Of a stretch of 64,000 nt of DNA, positions 18,225-27,943 are shown one piece after another. The DNA comes from Carnobacterium pleistocenium FTR1 (GTDB lineage: Bacteria > Bacillota > Bacilli > Lactobacillales > Carnobacteriaceae): NCBI RefSeq assembly GCF_000744285.1, contig NZ_JQLQ01000002.1, positions 682,001-746,000 on the forward strand, written 5' to 3'. The notes below the pieces were generated by a model that saw only the letters and a program-made list of their open reading frames with translations, was not told the origin of the DNA and did no database searches. Within the stretch, counting starts at the first letter, position 1, and each line of letters starts with the position of its first letter. The position numbers and the translations under genes were made by a program.

Positions 18225-20975
18225 TTGTTAAAAGACCTTGGCGAAAATTTATTTGAAGAAAAAAAAATCACCAAACAAACATTTGCTCTCTTCACCGGGT
18301 TGTTCTTAATTATGATTCTTGGAATCTATAGCTACTTTGTAGTGGTGCAAAAATCGTTTATCTGGGAAGGAGACGGTTTTTCACAGCATTATCTAATTTT
18401 TAAAGATTATCTTACTTCAATCAAAGACTATTTTGCAGATCCTTCTGTGGGGTTACCCTTTTGGGACTGGACAAATGGGATGGGAGCAGACCTGCTAAGT
18501 GCCTATGGGTATTATGTTATCGGTGATCCGTTTGTCTATCTTGGATTACTATTTCCTGCGAGTATGACTGAACTTGCTTTTCATATTTTGATAATATTAC
18601 GTCTTTACTTTATAGGTATCGCCTTTTTATTTTATTGTCGCGAGATGCAAGTTGGCAGTTCGGGTGCTTTAGCGGGTTCAATGATGTACACCTTTACTTT
18701 TTATGTCATTTTAAATGTTACGCGCCATCCTTTTTTTCTTATGCCAATGCTATTTTTCCCATTATTGTGTATTGGGATCGAAAAAATCTTACACAATGAA
18801 TCAAATACAGTATTTATAATCATTATTTTTCTTAGTGCGTGCAGCAATTTTTACTTTTTTTATATGCTGAGTGTATTGATTTTCATTTATGCTGTTATAC
18901 GGTATTTTCATCTTTACGGCAAAAAAACCATTAGACATTTTCTGACGTATGTTTGGGTATCCATTTATTCTTACTTGATTGGATTATTGCTCTCAAGCGT
19001 ATTATTCGTCCCAATCGTTGGGGGATTCTTACAATCGTCAAGAGAGCCTGGAAAATTTGCCAGCGGACTGCTTGTTTACCCTGTTAAGTATTATTGGTCT
19101 TTAATTTTAAATATTTTTGTTTCTGAGCGGTATTTATGGACAGTATTTGGCTTTTCTTCTTTTGCGTTGTTTTTGCTGCCGCTGCTATGGATGAAACGCA
19201 AAAAATTTGGTTATATTTCTATTAGCCTAGGGTTGTTTGCAGTAATATTGTTATTGCCAGCTTTTGGTTCCATAATGAATGGCTTTGCAGGTCCGTATAA
19301 CCGTTGGACCTTTGCTATTCCTTTATTTATTTCATTGGGAGCCGCATTGCTTTTCAACAGTCGATTCAACTTAACGAAAAAAGAGTATTCTGCAATGGGT
19401 TGGGTGCTTTTACTGTACAGTGGAGCAATTATTTTGATCATGCAAGTTGTCGGCTTTAAAGCAGCGTATGTCACTCCCTTGATTTTTGCAGCTGTGATGT
19501 GGCTGTTGTTAGTCTTAGCAAATAAACAGCAAACTAAAAAGCCGTTAACCAGGCGTTCTAAGTGGATCTATTCGGCCGCTTTACTGGTGATCATTATGGT
19601 GGATTTAGGTTTTAGTGCGATGGATTACTATTACCCATGGGGACAAAATAGTATAGAATTATCATTAGATTATGGAACGGTAGATGAAAATTACTTATCA
19701 ACCTTTGACGGGCTAGAGCAAGAACTGCCACAAAATCAAGATATTTCTCGCATTGGGGTAACGAGTAAAGATAATCAAGTGAAAAATCAGATGATTACCT
19801 TAGAAAAAATGGGCTTGAATTCATATTTATCGGTTTCAAATGGATATATCTCAAATTTTGCCAAACAATTAGAATCAGGGCAATTTCAACTTATTCAGCC
19901 TTTAAGGAACGGTTTTGACGACCGCCAAATCGCCAATAATTTCTTAGGCATTCGTTACATTCTGACAGAAAAAGAAAATGAAGCTTATCTTCCATACGGG
20001 TACGAAGTAATGGATGATCTTTCTGATAAGAGTTCTTCCTTTGTTGTAGCGGAAACAAAAAATTACTTTCCTTTTGCTTATGCTAACACGACTTATTTAA
20101 CATATGAATCATTTAGACAACTGAATCCCATTGAGAAAGAACAGTTCTTATCATATGGAGTCGTTGTATCATCAGAAGAAGTAGACACGACGGACTTAAC
20201 GTTATTTGATCAAGCATTAGAGGTCAAAAGTGAAGACTATCAATTGGTTTCAAACGATTCAAGTAAAGCTAGCGTTGAAGAAGAGGGTATAATAATCAAC
20301 GAGCCTAATGGGAAAGTTGAACTGGTACTAGATGACTCAACTGCTCTACAAAATGCTGAGGTCTACGTTTATTTAGAAGGATTAGATTTCACGCCAAGTG
20401 TCAGTGATCCTTTGACAAGAACACCGACTAGTTTTACTGCTCAAGTTGCATTAGGGGAACGAAAAAAAGCCATTCGCCAATCAGACATTTTAAGTTTCAG
20501 TTCTTATATCAAACGTTCAGAAATGTTGTTTAACATGGGTTACCAAGATGAAAATAGCGAAGAAGAAACAATTTCGCTTCAATTTTCTGAAGTAGGAGAA
20601 TATGCATTGGAAGACATTACGGTATTTGTCGTTCCGCTAGATGAAGATTATTCAACTAGAGTGGCAGAAAAAAGAACCAATCAATTAAATATAGAACAAT
20701 TTACTAATAAAATAGTTAGCGGCTCAATCACAATGACTGAATCTGCTATCTTATCCACCACAATTCCCTATACCCAGGGATGGAAAGCAGAAGTGAATGG
20801 GGAAGAGGTTGAAACGATTCTGGTTAATGAAGGATTTATAGGACTTCCATTAGAAGCTGGAACTTCAGCAGTCACGTTTATGTATCAACCACCATTTTTG
20901 ATCATGGGAGCTTGGCTTTCTTTTGCAGGACTAGCCGCATTAGCATTAAATTACGTATTTTGGAATAGACATTAA
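18225..20975 (+). CDS. YfhO-family GT-C glycosyltransferase
   Basis: A polytopic protein of about 916 residues. Roughly a dozen membrane helices fill the first 430 residues, then comes a large extracytoplasmic domain (about 450-885) and one final helix near 890-910. The first outer loop has WEGDGFSQHY, which carries the acidic pair typical of GT-C catalytic loops. In Bacillus and Listeria, YfhO/GtlB-type proteins transfer the lipid-linked sugar to lipoteichoic acid outside the cell. A GTG at 18216 overlaps the gtrA stop but touches the AAGGAGA site; the TTG at 18225 is better spaced and was chosen. Confidence 0.88.
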   Translation: MLKDLGENLFEEKKITKQTFALFTGLFLIMILGIYSYFVVVQKSFIWEGDGFSQHYLIFKDYLTSIKDYFADPSVGLPFWDWTNGMGADLLSAYGYYVIGDPFVYLGLLFPASMTELAFHILIILRLYFIGIAFLFYCREMQVGSSGALAGSMMYTFTFYVILNVTRHPFFLMPMLFFPLLCIGIEKILHNESNTVFIIIIFLSACSNFYFFYMLSVLIFIYAVIRYFHLYGKKTIRHFLTYVWVSIYSYLIGLLLSSVLFVPIVGGFLQSSREPGKFASGLLVYPVKYYWSLILNIFVSERYLWTVFGFSSFALFLLPLLWMKRKKFGYISISLGLFAVILLLPAFGSIMNGFAGPYNRWTFAIPLFISLGAALLFNSRFNLTKKEYSAMGWVLLLYSGAIILIMQVVGFKAAYVTPLIFAAVMWLLLVLANKQQTKKPLTRRSKWIYSAALLVIIMVDLGFSAMDYYYPWGQNSIELSLDYGTVDENYLSTFDGLEQELPQNQDISRIGVTSKDNQVKNQMITLEKMGLNSYLSVSNGYISNFAKQLESGQFQLIQPLRNGFDDRQIANNFLGIRYILTEKENEAYLPYGYEVMDDLSDKSSSFVVAETKNYFPFAYANTTYLTYESFRQLNPIEKEQFLSYGVVVSSEEVDTTDLTLFDQALEVKSEDYQLVSNDSSKASVEEEGIIINEPNGKVELVLDDSTALQNAEVYVYLEGLDFTPSVSDPLTRTPTSFTAQVALGERKKAIRQSDILSFSSYIKRSEMLFNMGYQDENSEEETISLQFSEVGEYALEDITVFVVPLDEDYSTRVAEKRTNQLNIEQFTNKIVSGSITMTESAILSTTIPYTQGWKAEVNGEEVETILVNEGFIGLPLEAGTSAVTFMYQPPFLIMGAWLSFAGLAALALNYVFWNRH

Positions 20976-20994
20976 AAGAGACTGAAAAAGGGCT

Positions 20995-21155
20995 CTATAA
21001 TTTTTAGTGTCGATAAATTTAAGTTAACTACTTTTCTGAAAGTTCTGGAGGAATAGAGTTGCTTGTAGCCATGTGCAAGATCCAATGAGAATTACAAAAC
21101 GTTGGCGCTTCAGCGATTACGTTATATTTGAAGGGAGTGTGACTAAAAGCGTCAC
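20995..21155 (+). repeat. Dispersed structured repeat, copy D (5' half of the long form)
   Basis: From TATAATTTTTAGTGTCGATAA through the proximal arm GGAGGAATAGAGTTGCTTG, hairpin 1 (CGTTGGCGCTTCAGCG) and then GAGTGTGACTAAAAGCGT, a sequence otherwise found only in the long copy at 37.3 kb. The 3' half is absent. Confidence 0.75.
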
Positions 21156-21174
21156 TATTTTACGTAGAACAAAA

Positions 21175-21212
21175 AAAGAACAAAAGTGAGTAGTTTTCAC
21201 TTTTGTTCTTTT
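21175..21212. terminator. Bidirectional terminator
   Basis: Arms AAAAGAACAAAAGTGA and TCACTTTTGTTCTTTT with a short loop. It lies against the stop codon of the mgtC-like gene and serves the converging YfhO operon too. Confidence 0.85.
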
Positions 21213-21918
21213 AGTTTTCTCTTAACGTTTGGATACGCTGAATGTTTTTAAATTCAGAAAGATCTTCCACTACAGAAGCGATAGATTTCGTATCTGGTAA
21301 ACTAAGTGTATAAAGATTGATGTAACTATTTTTTTCCGCGCTCTTTGTATCAACACTGTAATCCAATCCAAGGATATTGATTTTCATTTTAGTAAAGTAA
21401 GAGTTCAAAAACTGTTTAGTTTCTTCGTGATTAATATAATAAATTTCAATTCTTTTGGAACTTTGAACACGAAATAGTTTTTTAATAACACGTAAAACAA
21501 GAAGAATAATCAAACAACCTATCAAAGCTAAAAAGTAACTTCCCATTCCAACGGCGATCCCTAGACCAGCAATTGCCCAAATAGAAGCTGCTGTAGTTAA
21601 TCCGGTGACACTTTTTTTAGTTACAATAATCGTACCTGCTCCTAAAAAGCCAATACCACTAATGATTTGAGCTGGTATTCGTGTCATATCGGTATTTAAA
21701 ACTTGAGTTAGATCTGGCTCACTTAATGCCATTTCAATCGTGCTATAGGTTACTTGCAGTTGAACTAGAGTAATAATACAAGCACCGACACATACTAATA
21801 TATGTGTCCGTAAACCCGCATCATGGCCTTTAATTTCACGCTCGTATCCAATTGCACTTCCAAACAAAACAGCTAGGATTAAGCGAAGAATAATCTCACT
21901 ATATGCCAATTCAAACAT
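21211..21918 (-). CDS. MgtC/SapB-family membrane protein
   Basis: A 235-residue protein with four to five helices in the first 145 residues carrying the MgtC signatures LLAVLFGSAIGYERE, AGLRTHILVCVGA and GIGFLGAGTII, and a cytoplasmic C-terminal ACT-like domain (about 150-235). Members are linked to Mg2+ homeostasis and, in Salmonella, to ATP-synthase control. An upstream in-frame start at 21993 would add 25 hydrophobic residues; I preferred the ATG at 21918, which has TAGGGG in front and begins with the family-typical N-terminus. It is not in an operon. Confidence 0.87.
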   Translation of the reverse strand: MFELAYSEIILRLILAVLFGSAIGYEREIKGHDAGLRTHILVCVGACIITLVQLQVTYSTIEMALSEPDLTQVLNTDMTRIPAQIISGIGFLGAGTIIVTKKSVTGLTTAASIWAIAGLGIAVGMGSYFLALIGCLIILLVLRVIKKLFRVQSSKRIEIYYINHEETKQFLNSYFTKMKINILGLDYSVDTKSAEKNSYINLYTLSLPDTKSIASVVEDLSEFKNIQRIQTLREN

Positions 21919-22046
21919 GTAACCCCTACTTTCTGGAAGAACGATGTAAAATAAAATCTTCTTTCTCAGTATAAAGAAAATAAAAAGATTCACAACTCAT
22001 CCATCTCTGAATAAATCAAGTCTGTTAGAAAAAATAGCTGGGCAAA

Positions 22047-22616
22047 TCAAAGTATTGTAACTCCGTAAAGAATCACTCGAACTATTCCAGCTGCTAGCAT
22101 AACAATGATAGGACCTATTTTTGTTTTTCTTAGTATAATTAAACCAATAACGAACAAACCCAAAGAAACGAGATCCAATTCAGCCCACTCAATTGGAAGA
22201 GCATCTTTATTAAATAAAGCAGTCAGCAAAATGGATAACCCAGCAGAAGCAATCAAAGCCACAACAGCAGGACGTAAACCTTTAATAACCCCTTGTACTA
22301 AAGATAAACCTTTGTATTTGTAATAAAAAACGGCTAATATTAAAACAATAATAACAGAAGGCGTGATACATCCCAGGGTAGCAAAAATCGAGCCGGGTAT
22401 TCCAGCTACTTTCGTACCAACAAAGGTAGAAGCATTCAAAGCAATTGGGCCAGGTGTCATCTGTGAGATCGTCAAAACGTCAATGTATTCAGTACTCGTC
22501 AACCAATTGTTTTTCTCAATCACTTGCTCCTGGATCAATGGCAATGCAGCATAACCGCCACCAAAGCTTAAAGCGCCGACTTGGAAAAAACTCCAAAATA
22601 ATTGCAAATAAATCAT
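22047..22616 (-). CDS. Chromate transporter family protein, second half
   Basis: A 189-residue membrane protein equal to one CHR domain: LSFGGGYAALPLI near residue 16 and TISQMTPGPIALNASTFVG near 50, with about five to six helices. Full-length ChrA has two such domains in one chain; here they are two genes. The start codon directly follows the stop of the upstream half, so the two should be made in equal amounts and form a heterodimer. The substrate could be chromate or sulfate-like anions; family annotation only. Confidence 0.88.
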   Translation of the reverse strand: MIYLQLFWSFFQVGALSFGGGYAALPLIQEQVIEKNNWLTSTEYIDVLTISQMTPGPIALNASTFVGTKVAGIPGSIFATLGCITPSVIIVLILAVFYYKYKGLSLVQGVIKGLRPAVVALIASAGLSILLTALFNKDALPIEWAELDLVSLGLFVIGLIILRKTKIGPIIVMLAAGIVRVILYGVTIL

Positions 22617-23192
22617 TTACTTTAGTCCTCCTTTCATTTTTTGTGCTTCTTTATAGGTCGTATAAGCCCCTATTGCTCCACAAATAAACAAAATGACGAC
22701 AATATTGATTGAAGTAAAAGCAGCTGCAAGGAAAGAAAGTACCATAACGATAATAGGTAAAATCTTTTTGTCTTTTGTTATGCCACTTACCATATTGATG
22801 ACAACATTTACGATTACAGCAGCGACACCAGCTTGCATGCCGAATAACACAGCGTTTATAACTGGATTATCGCGAAACGTTAAATAAAAATAGGACACAA
22901 TAGTAATAATAATCAATGGGGGTAAAGAAGTGCCGAGCACAGATAAAAGAGCTCCTCGAATACCAGCCATCCGGTATCCTATGATAATTGAAGCATTGAC
23001 AGCAATAGGCCCTGGAGCTGATTGAGCAATGGCTACCAAATCAAGCATTTCTTCTTCATCGATCCATTTCAGTTCGTTCACAAAACGTTTTTGCATTAGA
23101 GGAACAATCACGTATCCTCCTCCGAAAGTAAAGGTACTCAAAGTAAACGTCGATAAAAATAAAGTTCGATAAAATGTTGCATCTTTTTCCAA
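22617..23192 (-). CDS. Chromate transporter family protein, first half
   Basis: A 191-residue one-domain CHR protein: FTFGGGYVIVPLM near residue 22 and AIAQSAPGPIAVNASIIIGY near 50-68. It is the upstream partner of the next gene, with zero bases between stop and start. An N-terminal cytoplasmic stretch of ten residues precedes the first helix. AGGAGGG is seen before the ATG. Confidence 0.88.
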   Translation of the reverse strand: MEKDATFYRTLFLSTFTLSTFTFGGGYVIVPLMQKRFVNELKWIDEEEMLDLVAIAQSAPGPIAVNASIIIGYRMAGIRGALLSVLGTSLPPLIIITIVSYFYLTFRDNPVINAVLFGMQAGVAAVIVNVVINMVSGITKDKKILPIIVMVLSFLAAAFTSINIVVILFICGAIGAYTTYKEAQKMKGGLK

Positions 23193-23359
23193 TAAATCCC
23201 TCCTAAAAAATTAGTTATCCTTATTATATCTTATCCAATTTGAAATAAATTTGCAAAAAAATTGAGAATACTGAATAATAAGAAACAACCTCTAGCTTGA
23301 GTCACTTAAATAGTAAAAAAGACGATAAAATTAAAATCAACGGTTAAGGCGGTATATTG

Positions 23360-24223
23360 ATGCAAAAAAATGAATTCACATTCCCAGGATTAAATGTCCG
23401 TATTAAAGAGGCACAAAATGTACAGTTAGAAATTCTATTAGAGTTTGATCGATTATGTAAAAAAAATAACATCCAATATCAACTGTTCTCAGGAACACTG
23501 ATTGGAGCAATCAGACATAACGGTTTTATCCCTTGGGACGATGATATTGATGTTTGTATGTTAAGAGAAGAGTACGATCAATTTTTGGAAGCTAGTAAAA
23601 AAGAGTTAAGTGAAAATTATTTCGTACAAAATTACCACACAGATAAAAAATTTCAATCTCAGTATTCAAAAATCAAAAAAAATAATACACGCTATGTTGA
23701 AGATCTCGTTCAAGATGTAGACATGCACCAAGGGATTTTTATAGATGTATTTCCCTATGATCATGTAAGGCCTCAGACGTTCAAAGGTAGAGCTCAACGA
23801 ATTGCGATAGACCAATTAAAAATAATCAATTACTGTAGAGTTATGAGGGTAAATGATACTGAAAAGAAGAAAAGTTTAAGAACGGCTAAAAAAGCTACTT
23901 ATTATTTATTAAAAGTAATTCCAAAAAATAAAATAGATCGTTTGATTACAAAGCTTGTCTGTACATTTAACCATAAAGAGGAAAAATATGTAGGGGAATT
24001 GAGTGTTTCAACAGGTAAACAGACATATGAATCATTTGTTTTAAAAAAAGAGTTCTTTTATGATTCGATTGAGTGGGATTTTGAAGGACACAAATTTCCT
24101 GTGCCACGAGCATATGATGAAATTTTAACAAAAAATTATGGCAACTATATGAAAATGCCACCTTTAAAAGAACAAGAGCCTCATCACGGAGTTATTGAAA
24201 TTAATTTCAATACAAAAGAATAA
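23360..24223 (+). CDS. licD: LicD-family phosphocholine transferase
   Basis: A cytoplasmic protein of about 287 residues with the LicD hallmark GTLIGAIRHNGFIPWDDDID near residues 50-70, where the aspartates bind metal. LicD enzymes transfer phosphocholine from CDP-choline to a glycan precursor of teichoic acid or lipo-oligosaccharide. ATG at 23360 was preferred over the in-frame TTG at 23357 because AAGGCGG is well spaced. It is first in a four-gene unit with choline kinase, cytidylyltransferase and permease, which supports phosphocholine rather than another polyol phosphate. Confidence 0.9.
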   Translation: MQKNEFTFPGLNVRIKEAQNVQLEILLEFDRLCKKNNIQYQLFSGTLIGAIRHNGFIPWDDDIDVCMLREEYDQFLEASKKELSENYFVQNYHTDKKFQSQYSKIKKNNTRYVEDLVQDVDMHQGIFIDVFPYDHVRPQTFKGRAQRIAIDQLKIINYCRVMRVNDTEKKKSLRTAKKATYYLLKVIPKNKIDRLITKLVCTFNHKEEKYVGELSVSTGKQTYESFVLKKEFFYDSIEWDFEGHKFPVPRAYDEILTKNYGNYMKMPPLKEQEPHHGVIEINFNTKE

Positions 24224-24268
24224 AAAAGTTGTGCGAGCTTTATCGCACAACAAGAAGGGAAGAAAACT

Positions 24269-25204
24269 ATGGGAAATCAAGATGAAGCATTAAAAGAGAA
24301 AGTTTTAAATCCAGAAATTGTAGCAGTCATCACTAAAGCAATGGCCATTGAACCTGACGAGGTAAAGAATATCACGTACTTAAAAAAAGGAATGACAAAT
24401 AATTCTTTTAAATTTGATGTTAAAGACAAGAGCTATATTATTCGCTTTCCAGGTGCAGGTACGGACCAACTGATCAATAGGTCAAATGAATACAATGTAT
24501 ATGGCGTATTAAAGGGGAAGAATATAAGTGACCACATTGTTTACATCTCAAATGACAGCGGTATCAAAATAACGGAATTTTGGGAAACGGCAAGAGTGAG
24601 CGATCCTTTTAATAAAGAGGATGTAGTGCGATGTATGAACAAATTAAAAGAATTTCATACTAGCGACTTAAAAGTTTCGCATTCTTTTGATCCTTTTGCA
24701 GAAATTGAATTTTACGAAAGTTTATGGAAGGGCAAGCCATCAGTCTTTGAAGACTATGTCAAAGTGAAAAAACGCATTATGTCTTTAGAAAAACTAATCG
24801 ATCAATTCCCTAAAGAACTTGTCTTAGCTCATGTAGATTCTGTTTCAGATAATTTTTTATTTGTAGCTGATGAGGTATTCATCATCGATTGGGAATACGC
24901 TGCGATGCAAGATCCTCACTTCGATGTAGCAATGTTTGCTATTTACTCACTTTACAACAGAGAACAAACTGATTTTTTGATTGATTGTTATTTTTCTGGC
25001 AGCTGTACGATTGAAACAAGTATGAAAATTTATAGTTATATGGCAGTAGGGGGATTGCTTTGGAGCAACTGGTGTGAGTACAAGAGTTCTTTAGGTGTAG
25101 ATTTTGGGGAATATGCTTTAAAACAATATGAATTTGCTAAAGAGTATTACGCTATTGTTGTAGACGAATTTTTACCAAAGGCAAATAGTGATTTAAAACA
25201 ATAA
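24269..25204 (+). CDS. licA: Choline kinase (LicA type)
   Basis: A 311-residue APH/choline-kinase-fold phosphotransferase. The ATP lobe shows LKKGMTNNSFKFDV and YIIRFPG; the catalytic Brenner motif is LAHVDSVSDNFLF (HxDxxxxN, near residue 190) and the metal motif is IIDWEYA near 210. It would phosphorylate imported choline as the first step towards CDP-choline. GAAGGGAAG precedes the ATG. Genes on either side are the transferase and the cytidylyltransferase of the same pathway. Confidence 0.9.
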   Translation: MGNQDEALKEKVLNPEIVAVITKAMAIEPDEVKNITYLKKGMTNNSFKFDVKDKSYIIRFPGAGTDQLINRSNEYNVYGVLKGKNISDHIVYISNDSGIKITEFWETARVSDPFNKEDVVRCMNKLKEFHTSDLKVSHSFDPFAEIEFYESLWKGKPSVFEDYVKVKKRIMSLEKLIDQFPKELVLAHVDSVSDNFLFVADEVFIIDWEYAAMQDPHFDVAMFAIYSLYNREQTDFLIDCYFSGSCTIETSMKIYSYMAVGGLLWSNWCEYKSSLGVDFGEYALKQYEFAKEYYAIVVDEFLPKANSDLKQ

Positions 25205-25239
25205 AATAAGATAAGCTAGAAAAATGAGGGATAAACGAA

Positions 25240-26133
25240 ATGAATGTAAAAGAAGAACCATTACTTAAAGTCGAGAATGCGATTATTATGGCTGCAGGAT
25301 TTTCTTCTCGATTCGCGCCAATTTCTTACGAATATCCAAAGTCTTTAGTAAAAGTCAAAGGACAAATTTTAATAGAAAGACAGATTCTGCAATTAAAAGA
25401 AGCTGGTATCGATGATATTACAATCGTTGTGGGGTATAAAAAAGAACTATTTTACTATCTAATAGATCAATTTCAGGTGAAGTTAGTTGAAAACCCCGAT
25501 TATGTTAGCCGCAACAATCATTCATCGATCTATGTTGTAAGAGAAAAACTTGGAAATACGTATATTTGTTCAGCAGATAACTACTTTACCCAAAACGTAT
25601 TTGAGACTTATGTTAATAAAGCTTACTATTCATCTGTTTATGAAGAAGGAGAAACAAATGAGTGGTGCATCGAAACGGATGAAACGGGTCTAATAACGGA
25701 TTTAAAAATAGGTGGAAAAGATAAGTGGGTTATGTTGGGACATGTATTTTTCTCTCGTGATTTTTCAAAGAAATTTGTAGGAATTTTAGAAGATGTCTAT
25801 GAAAATCCTGAAACAAAGAATCTTTTATGGGAAAGTATTTATGCAAATCATATTGACGAGTTAGAGCTATATATTCGTGAATACTCTAAAGAAATCATCT
25901 TTGAATTTGATACATTGGATGAGTTGCGAGCATTTGATCCTCATTATATTGATTCTACAGGCTCCATAATTTTACAATCTATTTGCGAGCAGTTGAATTG
26001 TAACGAAAGTGATATTACACGTCTCTCTTCGATAATAGGGAATGGCGAAACGATTGGTTTTGATTGTTTTATAAAAGATGCTAATTATTCCTATTTTTAT
26101 GAAACAAAAGAGTTATTAATACACAAATCTTGA
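25240..26133 (+). CDS. licC: Choline-phosphate cytidylyltransferase (LicC type) with C-terminal extension
   Basis: A 297-residue nucleotidyltransferase: the N-terminal signature AIIMAAGFSSRFAPISYEYP (residues 15-34) with the following PKSLVKVKG lysines, the aspartate in SADNYF near 112, and the metal-binding region in the core fold. It would make CDP-choline. Pneumococcal LicC is about 230 residues; here about 70 extra residues at the C-terminus (from SICEQLNCNESDI on) form a small mixed domain that I cannot identify. It has an AGGG site and lies between licA and the permease. Confidence 0.88.
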   Translation: MNVKEEPLLKVENAIIMAAGFSSRFAPISYEYPKSLVKVKGQILIERQILQLKEAGIDDITIVVGYKKELFYYLIDQFQVKLVENPDYVSRNNHSSIYVVREKLGNTYICSADNYFTQNVFETYVNKAYYSSVYEEGETNEWCIETDETGLITDLKIGGKDKWVMLGHVFFSRDFSKKFVGILEDVYENPETKNLLWESIYANHIDELELYIREYSKEIIFEFDTLDELRAFDPHYIDSTGSIILQSICEQLNCNESDITRLSSIIGNGETIGFDCFIKDANYSYFYETKELLIHKS

Positions 26134-26157
26134 AAAAGATAACTAGGAGAATGAGAT

Positions 26158-27102
26158 ATGGCATATGGCTTATTAGCAGGTTTCTTTTGGGGGCTAGACA
26201 CAGTTATATTGGGAATTGCTTTAGTTATGTCACCATTTTTATCAACTGAGCAGGCAATTTTATTAGCCCCATTTATTAGTACTTTTATCCACGATTTTTG
26301 CTCGTCCCTATGGATGTTAGGTTATATGGGTATCAAAAAGGAATCAAAAAAAATAGTTGCTGCTTTAAAAACCAGAAGTGGAAAAGTAATTGTTCTGGCA
26401 GCTGTAATGGGCGGTCCAATTGGGATGACGGGTTACGTTTTATCAATCAGTTATATTGGAGCAGCGTACACAGCCATTATATCTGCTTTATTTCCAGGAG
26501 TTGGTGCACTTTTATCTTACATCTTTTTAAAGGAAAAAATGAAAGGTTATCAACTAGTTGGCTTAACGGTTAGTATTTTGGGCGTTATTGCTTTAGGCTA
26601 TTCACCAGGCGGTAATGAATCAACGAATATGCTTTTAGGTTTCTTATTTGCCCTTATGTGTGTTATTGGATGGGCGTCCGAAGCAGTTATTATCGCTTAT
26701 GGACTAAGGACGCAAGAAATTAGTGATCGGCTAGCTCTTCAGATAAGACAATTAACATCAACAGTCTTTTATGGAGCAATTATCATACCATTTGTTGGAG
26801 GTTGGTCATTCACTATAGCTATGCTACCAACAAAAACAGCAGCTATTATTTTGTTGGCTGCACTATTCGGGACTGCTTCGTATTTATTTTATTATAAAGC
26901 TATTAATAAAATTGGCGCTTCTAAAGCCATGGCTTTAAACATAACGTATTCTGCTTGGTCAATCGTTTTTGGAGCAATTATCTTGAACGAAGAAGTATCG
27001 CTGAGAAGCATTATTTATGCACTGATCATTGTAGGGGGTTCAGTTACTGCAGCAGCTAATTTAGAAGAAATAATGAAATTTAAGAAGAAAGCTATCAACT
27101 AA
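26158..27102 (+). CDS. licB: DMT-superfamily permease, probable choline importer (LicB type)
   Basis: A 314-residue membrane protein with ten predicted helices and two EamA repeats (about 1-145 and 165-305). EamA features such as ILLAALFGTASYLFYYKA near 245 are visible. Its place at the end of the lic unit and its resemblance to LicB proteins point to choline uptake. Starts 24 bases after licC with AGGAG before the ATG. No terminator is obvious directly behind it. Confidence 0.86.
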   Translation: MAYGLLAGFFWGLDTVILGIALVMSPFLSTEQAILLAPFISTFIHDFCSSLWMLGYMGIKKESKKIVAALKTRSGKVIVLAAVMGGPIGMTGYVLSISYIGAAYTAIISALFPGVGALLSYIFLKEKMKGYQLVGLTVSILGVIALGYSPGGNESTNMLLGFLFALMCVIGWASEAVIIAYGLRTQEISDRLALQIRQLTSTVFYGAIIIPFVGGWSFTIAMLPTKTAAIILLAALFGTASYLFYYKAINKIGASKAMALNITYSAWSIVFGAIILNEEVSLRSIIYALIIVGGSVTAAANLEEIMKFKKKAIN

Positions 27103-27226
27103 ATAGAGAACAGTCAGTGCAAATGGGAACGTATCTTTTGGATAAACCAAGTTAAATTGCTATAGTTAAATGAGTTCTGAAGTAAGTAAATCAGTCAATT
27201 CAGTAAGAAAAGAAAGGAAGGACTAA

Positions 27227-27688
27227 ATGGATCAGTTTATGCAAAGAGCAGTTAAACTTGCGATAGAAAATGTTCGTGACGGTGGAACACCTTTTGGAGC
27301 AGTGCTTGTTAAAAATAAAGAAATAATTTCTGAAGGAGTCAACGAATTGCACCACATATTTGATAGTAGTGGGCATGCAGAAATGTTGGCGATACGTAAA
27401 GCTCAAGCAAAACTTAAGACGCTTGATTTATCGGATTACACCATGTACGCCAGTGGTGAACCTTGTCCGATGTGCTTGTCTGTTATGTACTTATCTGGAA
27501 TAAAACAAGGCTACTATTGTGAATCAGTTGATGTAGCAGCAGAAATTGGATTAGGTGATTCTAAAGTTATTTACGAAGATTTGAAAAAAGATAAAGCCGC
27601 ACGTAAACTTTATTTAAAGCAAATGCCTTTAGAGCAAGGTCAAGAAAGTCCAATGGAGATATGGACAGAAAAAAAATCGAGTGAGTAA
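27227..27688 (+). CDS. CMP/dCMP-type nucleoside deaminase, guanine deaminase-like
   Basis: A 153-residue zinc deaminase with the metal and catalytic motifs HAEMLAI (His and Glu, near residue 50) and EPCPMCLSVMY (two Cys, near 82). The DGGTPFGAVLVKNKEII start and the C-terminal region resemble Bacillus GuaD (about 156 residues) more than TadA, which favours guanine to xanthine deamination. A purine permease lies about 3.7 kb downstream, but two glycosyltransferases intervene. GAAGGA precedes the ATG. A tRNA-adenosine deaminase remains possible. Confidence 0.85.
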   Translation: MDQFMQRAVKLAIENVRDGGTPFGAVLVKNKEIISEGVNELHHIFDSSGHAEMLAIRKAQAKLKTLDLSDYTMYASGEPCPMCLSVMYLSGIKQGYYCESVDVAAEIGLGDSKVIYEDLKKDKAARKLYLKQMPLEQGQESPMEIWTEKKSSE

Positions 27689-27701
27689 TAGAGCAGATTT
27701 C

Positions 27702-27754
27702 AAAAACTTAAGGGAATTGCGATATTAATTTATTGTCGTTTCTTAAGTTTTTTT
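27702..27754 (+). terminator. Terminator after the deaminase gene
   Basis: AAAAACTTAAG pairs with CTTAAGTTTTT across a 22-base loop and runs into T7. The long loop makes it weaker than other terminators here. Confidence 0.6.
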
Positions 27755-27943
27755 GTTAGATTCATTAGGCTAGAGTTAAGCAAACACTAACTGAATAAAA
27801 AATGACAGTTTTTTAACACTTGCTATGTGCTAAAATATTGTCTACGAGTTTGTTTTAAACTATTTTTTGAAACATAACATCGAAAAATATAAATATTTGA
27901 ATGAATAAAATGAGTGCGATTTCTTTTAGAAAGGTGGTAAACC

